The position numbers and the translations under genes were made by a program. Below are positions 1 through 5,738 of a DNA stretch of 10,437 nucleotides, in pieces (position 1 is the first letter of the stretch; the number at the start of each line of letters is the position of its first letter). Below the pieces are notes generated by a model. That model did not search any database. It saw only the letters and a list, made by a program, of their open reading frames with translations, and was not told where the DNA came from. Source of the stretch: Thermoplasmata archaeon (GTDB lineage Archaea > Thermoplasmatota > Thermoplasmata > SG8-5 > JAGLSY01); the NCBI GenBank assembly GCA_023135545.1, contig JAGLSY010000304.1, positions 1-10,437 on the forward strand. The letters run 5' to 3'.

Positions 1-29
1 TGCAGGGTTGTGCACTTCTGGTTATCATC

Positions 30-701
30 TTACACTGCCGGAGCACCCAGCGCTATCGCCACCAGCGCACACATTAAGGCAGTTACCAGGCCCACGATGA
101 GCATCCTCAAACCGTACTTGGCCAGGCTCTGGTCAGATATCTTGGCAAGGTAAAGACCGAGAACAAGAAGAACCAGCATGGTCAGGGATATTGAAGCAGG
201 GAAGGCCACATCCATTGTTATCCAACCCGCGTTGACCATGAAGAAAGGGCTTATCACGATTAGGGCGGCCAGTGCCGGGCTGAACCCATCCACCAGGGAG
301 GTAAGCACGGTGGCAAATTTTGACGCGTCACGGTGCACCGTATCATCCATCGAGGAGAGCATCGCACGTTCTAGAGTTCTCATCTCCCTCTCCCTCTCGG
401 CGCTCTCGGTCATGTAGGCTCCGCTTATCCCGGATATGCACATGGCAAATGATCCCGACAGGCCGGCCAGTATAATGAAAAGCGGGTCAATGTTCGGAAC
501 CAGGCTGGCCCCTATAACCACTCCCAGCATGGTAAGTGCGCCGTCAAAGGCGTTCATCACAAAATATCGTCTGGATATGGAGCCGACATCCGAGATCTCG
601 GCATACATGTCCCAGCGCTTCAGCTTGTCTGAAAAATCTTCTCTGGAATTACTATTCCCATTGCTACTGGCTCGTTTATCTGATTCGTCATCGTCAGGCA
701 T
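30..701 (-). CDS. VIT1/CCC1-family membrane protein, putative Fe/Mn transporter
   Basis: A 223-residue integral membrane protein resembling the archaeal branch of the VIT1/CCC1 family, whose characterised members move ferrous iron or manganese across membranes. The charged, Ser/Asn-rich N-terminus (about 1-45) precedes the family-like segment RRYFVMNAFDGALTMLG at 44-60, with the conserved Asp-Gly at 53-54 in the first membrane helix. Five hydrophobic segments can be read at about 47-68, 72-96, 129-153, 163-187 and 196-220. The acidic loop between helices 2 and 3 (TESAEREREMRTLERAM, 98-114) sits where plant VIT1 carries its metal-binding glutamates, but it is much shorter. The ATG at 701 is preceded by a weak GGAA with 7 bases of spacing; Met32 is an alternative start. 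It is divergent from the amidase gene and looks unrelated to it. The family call is fairly sure; the substrate is inferred. Confidence 0.8.
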   Translation of the reverse strand: MPDDDESDKRASSNGNSNSREDFSDKLKRWDMYAEISDVGSISRRYFVMNAFDGALTMLGVVIGASLVPNIDPLFIILAGLSGSFAMCISGISGAYMTESAEREREMRTLERAMLSSMDDTVHRDASKFATVLTSLVDGFSPALAALIVISPFFMVNAGWITMDVAFPASISLTMLVLLVLGLYLAKISDQSLAKYGLRMLIVGLVTALMCALVAIALGAPAV

Positions 702-796
702 TTGGCATTTCCAATTCTTATAAATGGATAGGGGATATTAAAACTTTCTATTATCTCAACATAAATCTTTATACTTTATAATTAATATCATTGATT
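702..796. promoter_or_regulatory. Divergent promoter region between VIT1-like gene and amidase gene
   Basis: This AT-rich gap of 95 bases must hold both promoters. On the plus strand CTTTATAC (767-774) lies 23-30 bases upstream of the ATG at 797, with A-rich AACATAAAT just before it as a possible BRE. That spacing fits transcription starting at the ATG itself, a leaderless mRNA, and no Shine-Dalgarno sequence is seen. On the minus strand the best candidate is TTTTAATA (complement of 736-743), which would start a transcript about 12 bases before the ATG at 701. A second TATA-like stretch at 718-725 is too close to that ATG. Assignments are by eye. Confidence 0.6.
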
Positions 797-847
797 ATGA
801 GGGAAAGGGTCAGGATAATCGGGGCTATGATCATTTTTATGTGTATG
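797..847 (+). repeat. Signal-peptide coding direct repeat, copy 1
   Basis: These 51 bases encode the first 17 residues of the amidase precursor. They match 3984-4034 at 48 of 51 positions: the first 30 bases are identical, then three substitutions fall within six bases, then 15 more bases are identical. Similarity stops after this point, and the promoters upstream are not alike. Confidence 0.9.
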
Positions 848-3691
848 ATAGTGCCGTCTATCGGGATGGCAGCCAGTAACGATGATGATGGTGCTTCCAG
901 GGCTCCAATACCAGAAACACCCGGAGCCTTGACCGGCTACAAAATATGTGTAGACCCAGGCCATGGCGGCTCTGCCCCAGGCACAGAGGGTATCGACGGC
1001 CCTGGCTACCCTGATGAGAAAGACCACACCCTGGACATCGGACTTCGCCTGCAAACTCTATTGGAAGCTGTTGGGGCAACGGTAATCATGACCAGAACAA
1101 CAGATGCAGATGTTTCCCTTCTGGAGCGGTGCAATATTGCCAATAATAACAACACAGACATTTTCATCTCCATCCACTGCAATGCTGTTGGCACGGAGAG
1201 TGTGATGGGAACCGAAACATTCTACTGGGGCAATGATGCCATTACCTATTCAGTCAATGGGAAAAGACTGGCCGAGGATGTCCAGAGGGAGGAGGTTGCG
1301 ATACTCGGCTCAAATGACAGGGGTGCCAAGATGGATTTCCCTTACTTCGGGTATCATCTTTACGTGCTGGCCAACACGGCCATGCCAGCCATTTTAACAG
1401 AGGTCGGGTTCATGTCAAATCAGACCGAATTCGATCTGCTGAATACGGCCAGCTACCGCCAGGATGCGGCGCAGGGGATATTGAATGGGGTTATGGATTA
1501 TTACGGATTGGATATACACATCTTCGACATAGATATGTGGATGCAATCAGATGGCCTGTTTGGACTTTCCATGTTGAACACCCAGGTTGACGTTGACGAT
1601 ACCTACACCTTCTGCGCAGAAGTAAACTACACCACTGGCGGGGTTGATGAATTCTTCGATGGCACAGATAATGTCCGGGTCGAATTGTCAGCCTGGTTCG
1701 ATGAAGGGGCAACACCATCAAACGCGCCTGTGGCAGATGATATTCATAGAACCAGAATGTTTAACGCGATTTGGTCAGAGGGAGGAGTGCCCGGAGATAG
1801 CGCTGTAATGATATACCCGATCGGAAGCCCAGGTACTAACGAGTTCATAATGGACAGCTGGTGGCTGGATTCTTCAGCACCAGGAGACCACTATTACATA
1901 TTTATGAACATCACATTAGGACCACAGGCATGGGCTGCGGACGGCGACGGCTTTGTAAACGGAGCGGCGGCCGATATCAATGATAGGAACCAGGCGTTGA
2001 ATGACCCCCATTCCTGGGACTTCAATATTAGAATTTACGATGCCGACTTCCCGGCTATCGAGAACAATACCTATGAGGAGTTTGGTGTTTTCCCATACCT
2101 GGAGGTCAATGCCGCGGGAGACCCCTTGGCTTCGGCACCTCCAGGGGTTGCCTCGCTCATGATGTTGCCAAATAGCCAGATCTCCGTATCCTCCAACTGG
2201 GATTACTATCTGAATGTATCCATCACTGACCTTCAGAGAGTCGGCGGGGGCGTGAGCATCCTGGCAACAAATGTACAGGTGGCATCAATGAGCCAGCTGG
2301 CAGATTACGATAATTCAGGAATTGTCGTTCCCACATTTTTCCCTGGCGCGGGTATAGAGCTCGAAATCTGGGGAAATACAAGCCAGGCCGTTCAAGACTG
2401 GATGGTACCGGCTCCCTGCAACGGCACGGTTGCCGAAGGTCCCTGGGGCTCTGACTTCAATGGCCATGAATTAACCGAGTTGGCATGGTGGGTGAGTATT
2501 CCGGGAGGAACAACGGAAGGCGCGTACGAAGCCACAATAACATACACACTGGGCACCTATGGCGGAACCGTTATCACCAACTCAGATACTAAACTGAGAT
2601 TTGTCACGGGATTTCCACACACATTTGATATTGACATGTGGGAGCAGTCCGACCCGACAAATACTTCGGTTCTGAATACGGTAGTACCAGCAGGCAATAC
2701 ATACACCTTCCGCGCAGAAATGAATTACTCAATAGGAGGGGTTGACCTGTTCAATGACGGCATGGACAGCGTGCGTGTAAACCTGACAGCCTGGTATGAT
2801 GAGGGATCATTGGGAGGAGCATCATCCCCCACTCCGGGAGACAGGACAAAGCAGTTCTGTGTTGAGTGGCACGAAGGCATCATGCAGGGCATGGACATGG
2901 CAGCGTTGACATACCCTGTCGGAGCTCCGAACGAGTTCTCACTGGACAGCTGGTGGCTTGATCAGTTTATCTTTGATCACTATTACCTTTATCTCAATGT
3001 GACGATAAGCTCCCTTGCCCAGCTTGCTGACGGGGACGGGTTCATTTGGGGCCCGGCCCTCGATATCCATGACTCGTGGCAGGCCTTGAATGACATGAAC
3101 AGCTGGGACTTTTCGATGACGGTGTATGATAATGATTTTGTAGCAGCCGCCAACACGTCTTACGAGGAGTTCGGAGTCGATGATAATGATTACATTATAT
3201 CCCTATCAGAAGGATGGAATCTCATCTCCCTGCCCCTTATCCAGTCAGATGAATCATTGAACTCTGTTCTTCAAAGTATTGATGGCAAATGGGATATGAT
3301 ACTGGCATATGATGGGAATGATACAGACCATTGGAAAACAAATATTACAATAAGGCCGGATTCATTGAATGACCTCTCTTCCATTGACCATAGAATAGGA
3401 TTCTGGATAAATATAACCCAGGAGAATGTAAACCTTACTGTTTCCGGAATTGAAGCAGAATCCACGGAAATCCCATTGTACGCAGGTTGGAACCTTGTCG
3501 GCTACCCGACACTCAATAACAGTGTAACAGTTTCAGATGCGTTTTGGGGAACAGGTGTTACAATCGTAGAGGTCTGTAATACCAGTGCGCCTTACGATCT
3601 CATGGAAGTGGACCCAAGTTACATCATGCAGCCAGGAGAAGGATGCTGGGTTTATCTTGCATCATATACCATATGGATTGTGGATTGGTAG
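797..3691 (+). CDS. Secreted multidomain N-acetylmuramoyl-L-alanine amidase (Amidase_3 / AmiC type)
   Basis: A 964-residue exported enzyme predicted to cut the bond between N-acetylmuramic acid and L-alanine in bacterial peptidoglycan. A Sec-type signal peptide covers about 1-26 (MRERVRIIGA, hydrophobic core, then GMA-AS). The catalytic domain spans about 47-237. Its zinc ligands and catalytic glutamate all appear intact: His56 in DPGHGG, Glu74 in DEKDHTLD, His127 in SIHCNA and Glu202 in TEVGFMSN. Two copies of an unrecognised domain follow at about 242-430 and 609-793, sharing FDIDMW, YTF.AE.NY, DSWWLD, ADGDGF, SWDF and YEEFGV. They flank an Ig-like stretch at 431-608. The end (799-964) is an archaeal-type module with two half-repeats, GWNLISLPL and AGWNLVGYP, finishing PGEGCWVY..W.VDW. 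There is no C-terminal membrane anchor. I chose ATG 797 over TTG 791 because of the promoter spacing and the identical MRERVRIIGA start of a neighbour. Enzyme class is sure; bacterial target and antibacterial or nutritional role are inferred. Confidence 0.9.
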   Translation: MRERVRIIGAMIIFMCMIVPSIGMAASNDDDGASRAPIPETPGALTGYKICVDPGHGGSAPGTEGIDGPGYPDEKDHTLDIGLRLQTLLEAVGATVIMTRTTDADVSLLERCNIANNNNTDIFISIHCNAVGTESVMGTETFYWGNDAITYSVNGKRLAEDVQREEVAILGSNDRGAKMDFPYFGYHLYVLANTAMPAILTEVGFMSNQTEFDLLNTASYRQDAAQGILNGVMDYYGLDIHIFDIDMWMQSDGLFGLSMLNTQVDVDDTYTFCAEVNYTTGGVDEFFDGTDNVRVELSAWFDEGATPSNAPVADDIHRTRMFNAIWSEGGVPGDSAVMIYPIGSPGTNEFIMDSWWLDSSAPGDHYYIFMNITLGPQAWAADGDGFVNGAAADINDRNQALNDPHSWDFNIRIYDADFPAIENNTYEEFGVFPYLEVNAAGDPLASAPPGVASLMMLPNSQISVSSNWDYYLNVSITDLQRVGGGVSILATNVQVASMSQLADYDNSGIVVPTFFPGAGIELEIWGNTSQAVQDWMVPAPCNGTVAEGPWGSDFNGHELTELAWWVSIPGGTTEGAYEATITYTLGTYGGTVITNSDTKLRFVTGFPHTFDIDMWEQSDPTNTSVLNTVVPAGNTYTFRAEMNYSIGGVDLFNDGMDSVRVNLTAWYDEGSLGGASSPTPGDRTKQFCVEWHEGIMQGMDMAALTYPVGAPNEFSLDSWWLDQFIFDHYYLYLNVTISSLAQLADGDGFIWGPALDIHDSWQALNDMNSWDFSMTVYDNDFVAAANTSYEEFGVDDNDYIISLSEGWNLISLPLIQSDESLNSVLQSIDGKWDMILAYDGNDTDHWKTNITIRPDSLNDLSSIDHRIGFWINITQENVNLTVSGIEAESTEIPLYAGWNLVGYPTLNNSVTVSDAFWGTGVTIVEVCNTSAPYDLMEVDPSYIMQPGEGCWVYLASYTIWIVDW

Positions 3692-3849
3692 ATATATTGG
3701 CAACCCCGAGCGAGCAGGCTAACCGAGCAAAACTTGTTTTGCAAGGTAGCCTTGTGGGTGCACAAGGCGTACCCGAATTTTCTTTTGGTATGGAACCTTT
3801 TTCTTTTGGAGGGTTAGCCAGCGCAGCGAGGGGAAAAGAAAAAGCTTCC
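3692..3849. repeat. Palindrome-rich intergenic element, possible MITE-like insertion
   Basis: The stretch just after the amidase stop is packed with inverted repeats. GCAAAAC/GTTTTGC lies at 3727-3742. An 8-bp stem GCCTTGTG/CACAAGGC with loop GGTG lies at 3749-3768 and extends by GGTA/TACC to 3745-3773 with one bulge. CTTTTTCTTTT at 3797-3807 pairs perfectly with 3834-3844 and extends by GGAA/TTCC to 3792-3849 around one mismatch. GGCTAACC (3717-3724) and GGTTAGCC (3812-3819) form a wider pair. TTTTCTTTTGG is also directly repeated with period 21 (3778, 3799). The right end abuts the gene remnant starting at 3850. It could be a MITE-like insertion, an RNA structure or a terminator region; the left edge (somewhere in 3692-3703) and any target duplication are unclear. 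Confidence 0.6.
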
Positions 3850-3900
3850 GGGTGCTGGGTCTATATTTCATCAAATAGCATTTGGACTGTGGACTGGTAA
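3850..3900 (+). pseudogene. 3' tail remnant of an amidase-type secreted protein gene
   Basis: The 51 bases ending in TAA at 3898-3900 encode GCWVYISSNSIWTVDW, a near copy of the amidase C-terminus GCWVYLASYTIWIVDW (949-964). At DNA level about 80% of positions match 3641-3691, including the exact stop position. Homology begins abruptly at 3850; the upstream codons do not encode the expected PGEG. An open frame continues leftward to 3643, but it runs across the palindromic element and, out of frame, into the end of the amidase gene. It is therefore probably the stranded end of a deleted or interrupted paralogue rather than an expressed gene. Its frame differs from that of the amidase. Confidence 0.65.
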
Positions 3901-3943
3901 TAAACAGTATGGCCAATGAACAGGCGGGCTATTAAACCACATA

Positions 3944-3983
3944 TGCATAAATGTTAAATAACATTGTATAGATATACACAATC
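3944..3983 (+). promoter_or_regulatory. Archaeal promoter of the 584-residue protein gene (leaderless)
   Basis: TTAAATAA at 3954-3961 lies 23-30 bases before the ATG at 3984, preceded by GCATAAATG as a possible BRE. The spacing matches the TATA box of the amidase gene and again predicts a transcript starting at or next to the ATG. No Shine-Dalgarno motif is visible in TATACACAATC before the start. The promoter sequence is not copied from the amidase gene, although the coding start is. Confidence 0.6.
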
Positions 3984-4034
3984 ATGAGGGAAAGGGTCAG
4001 GATAATCGGGGCTTTGGTTATTTTTATGTGTATG
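3984..4034 (+). repeat. Signal-peptide coding direct repeat, copy 2
   Basis: Partner of 797-847, with 48 of 51 bases identical. It gives this protein the amidase leader, while its mature N-terminal domain matches the downstream 996-residue protein, whose leader is different (MKAKATCLVLGF). Confidence 0.9.
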
Positions 4035-5738
4035 TTATTGGCAATGTTCAATATTATCACAATGCCAGTAAATGCTGGCCCAACCATTTCACCGATAATA
4101 ATGGATGCTACAGATGGGATTGGCACGGTCTATGAGGATGGGGGGGGAATAGAAGTCGGTCTCGTAGCTAATGGTACATCCTGGATAATTGGTAAAAATT
4201 TGACAGTGACTCAATATACTGTTGCTCATTGCCCAGAAGAATTGGCAGATAGTGGAGGAAATGTTCCTGGTGGAGATTATATGCAGTATGATGCAGGATT
4301 ACATTGGTCAATGGGTTTCTTTGAATGGGTGGGGAAAGACAGTGTCTGGCTTACACAATTAGAATCTGGCTTAACTTACACTCACAATTCTGCCACAGTC
4401 ACAACAACCACAAACTACTCTGCAGCAAAGATTGTTCTAATGGATAATAACAACCCACAATGGGACTCTGTACCATATCCCACACTCGAGCCAATCCCTA
4501 CCCCATCTTATTCAGGTGGAATCCTATCCTGGTCTGACTGGGTTGACCCTGTAACAGGAGCTGTGTGCACCGGCTGGAACGTGTATTACAGTGATACTGG
4601 CATAGCCAGAGGTGATTATATATTAGATGGGGTCGCACCAGCCGGATCTGGTTCCTACTCCATCAGCCCTCATTCTTATTATGTGATTGAACCACTCTGG
4701 GATAATACTGGGGGTTCACCATCAGCATATCCCAATTGGCTGTTTTCTGATTATGCAGCCTCCACACCTGCTAAAGGTCTTACAATTTCCAAGATTAGTG
4801 CAGATGACATAAATGTTACTTGGACAAATCCATTTGACAATGATTTCTGGGATATCTATGCAAGCCAGGATAAATGGGCTGTGAGGGAGCCAGCCAATCT
4901 GATTGGCACTGTTCCATCAGGAGCCGGGACCTTCACACATACAGGTGCACAATCAGACGGCCAGAACTGGTTTTATGTTGTTGTGGGCAGAAGCTCAGGA
5001 GGAAATGAATCCATAAATTCGACCATGGTCTATAAAATTGTCCAAACATTATATGGAAATGACCCGGCCAGCGGTCTTCCGAACATCAATTATGTCTCAT
5101 TGCCTTGGAATACAAGTTATTATCCTGATACTTTCTCGATAGTTCAAGATATTGAGGGTGGCACTAGCGGAGGGTTCAATGCCTTTTTGGCAATGGTTGG
5201 CAAGTGGGGCCCAGCCACACAGAGTTTCACGGCCATTTCTTCATATGCACCGGGTCCGATTCCACCACCTGGCTGGGTCAACAACTTTGTAATAGCCCCA
5301 GGCGATGGAATTGCCTTAATTTTGGCTGACCTTGGAGCACCTTATCCCGTAACATACGACTGGGTCATGATTGGAAGTGATGTTGTTGACGCGGTTACGT
5401 TAATTGGCAATGACCCGACAAGCGATTACCCCAGCATCAATTGGATTAGCCTGCCAATCAGTGGAATTTACTCAACTTCTTTTGATGTTGTAGACGATAT
5501 AGAGGGAGGTCATGGTGCAGGTAATGGCAACACTATCACATTGGTGGAGTCCTGGAATCCACAAGGCCAAACTGGATATCCATTGACATATTATTCTCCT
5601 GGTCCAATTCCTCCTAGCAATTGGTATAATGAATTTTCGATAGCTTTGGGAGCTCCGATTGCAGTTGCTCTTCAGGATAAAGGAATGGATTGGACCTATG
5701 ACTGGACTATTTCATTGATCACACTAGAGGTGCCTTGA
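3984..5738 (+). CDS. Secreted modular protein with Fn3-like domain and two C-terminal repeats
   Basis: A 584-residue exported protein of unknown function. Its signal peptide (about 1-31, ending PVNA-GP) starts with the same MRERVRIIGA as the amidase, but the mature part is unrelated to amidase. Residues 32-258 form a domain shared with the downstream protein (GTVYED, VGLVANGT, YTH, VTTTTNYSAA, PTLEPIP, GWNVYYSDTG, YYVIEPLWDN). An Fn3-like domain follows at about 262-352 (INVTWTNP, FWDIYAS, NWFYVVVG). Two repeats of about 115 residues end the protein (355-468 and 469-584), each with NDP, a SLP motif, a DIEGG-type motif and a YAPGP / YSPGP motif, followed by a DW-containing end. No catalytic motif, transmembrane anchor or PGF-CTERM-like signal is seen. 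Asn-X-Ser/Thr sites are frequent, as expected for an archaeal exoprotein. A run of eight G lies at codons 53-55. Its stop overlaps the next gene's start, so the two are one operon. An adhesive or surface role is a guess from domain types. Confidence 0.85.
   Translation: MRERVRIIGALVIFMCMLLAMFNIITMPVNAGPTISPIIMDATDGIGTVYEDGGGIEVGLVANGTSWIIGKNLTVTQYTVAHCPEELADSGGNVPGGDYMQYDAGLHWSMGFFEWVGKDSVWLTQLESGLTYTHNSATVTTTTNYSAAKIVLMDNNNPQWDSVPYPTLEPIPTPSYSGGILSWSDWVDPVTGAVCTGWNVYYSDTGIARGDYILDGVAPAGSGSYSISPHSYYVIEPLWDNTGGSPSAYPNWLFSDYAASTPAKGLTISKISADDINVTWTNPFDNDFWDIYASQDKWAVREPANLIGTVPSGAGTFTHTGAQSDGQNWFYVVVGRSSGGNESINSTMVYKIVQTLYGNDPASGLPNINYVSLPWNTSYYPDTFSIVQDIEGGTSGGFNAFLAMVGKWGPATQSFTAISSYAPGPIPPPGWVNNFVIAPGDGIALILADLGAPYPVTYDWVMIGSDVVDAVTLIGNDPTSDYPSINWISLPISGIYSTSFDVVDDIEGGHGAGNGNTITLVESWNPQGQTGYPLTYYSPGPIPPSNWYNEFSIALGAPIAVALQDKGMDWTYDWTISLITLEVP
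4140..4147 (+). repeat. G8 homopolymer within coding sequence
   Basis: Eight consecutive G bases encode part of Gly-Gly-Gly at residues 53-55. The paralogous position in the downstream gene (EDSGSAG) has no such run. A slip of one base would truncate the protein near its N-terminus. Confidence 0.95.
5727..5732 (+). promoter_or_regulatory. Ribosome binding site GAGGTG for the 996-residue protein
   Basis: GAGGTG is a strong match to the archaeal anti-Shine-Dalgarno and ends five bases before the ATG at 5738. It sits inside the last codons of the upstream gene, whose TGA (5736-5738) overlaps the ATG by one base as TGATG. This supports translational coupling and fixes the start at ATG 5738 rather than TTG 5735. 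Confidence 0.8.

Noticed and set aside
1..29. The left edge checked for a gene end, tRNA or terminator.
   Set aside because: Twenty-nine bases show no coding frame of note, no tRNA part and no clear terminator.
791..799. TTG at 791 as the amidase start, giving two extra residues.
   Set aside because: ATG at 797 has the right TATA spacing for a leaderless mRNA and begins the same MRERVRIIGA found at the ATG of 3984.
797..1510. Amidase acting on pseudomurein of methanogens or on the host's own wall.
   Set aside because: Known pseudomurein hydrolases are a different (cysteine peptidase) family, pseudomurein lacks N-acetylmuramic acid, and nothing in the window points to a pseudomurein-bearing host.
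3643..3900. An 85-codon open frame on the plus strand downstream of and overlapping the amidase gene.
   Set aside because: Its first part is an out-of-frame reading of the amidase 3' end and its middle is the palindromic element. Only the last 17 codons resemble protein, as a copy of the amidase tail. No promoter or RBS supports it.
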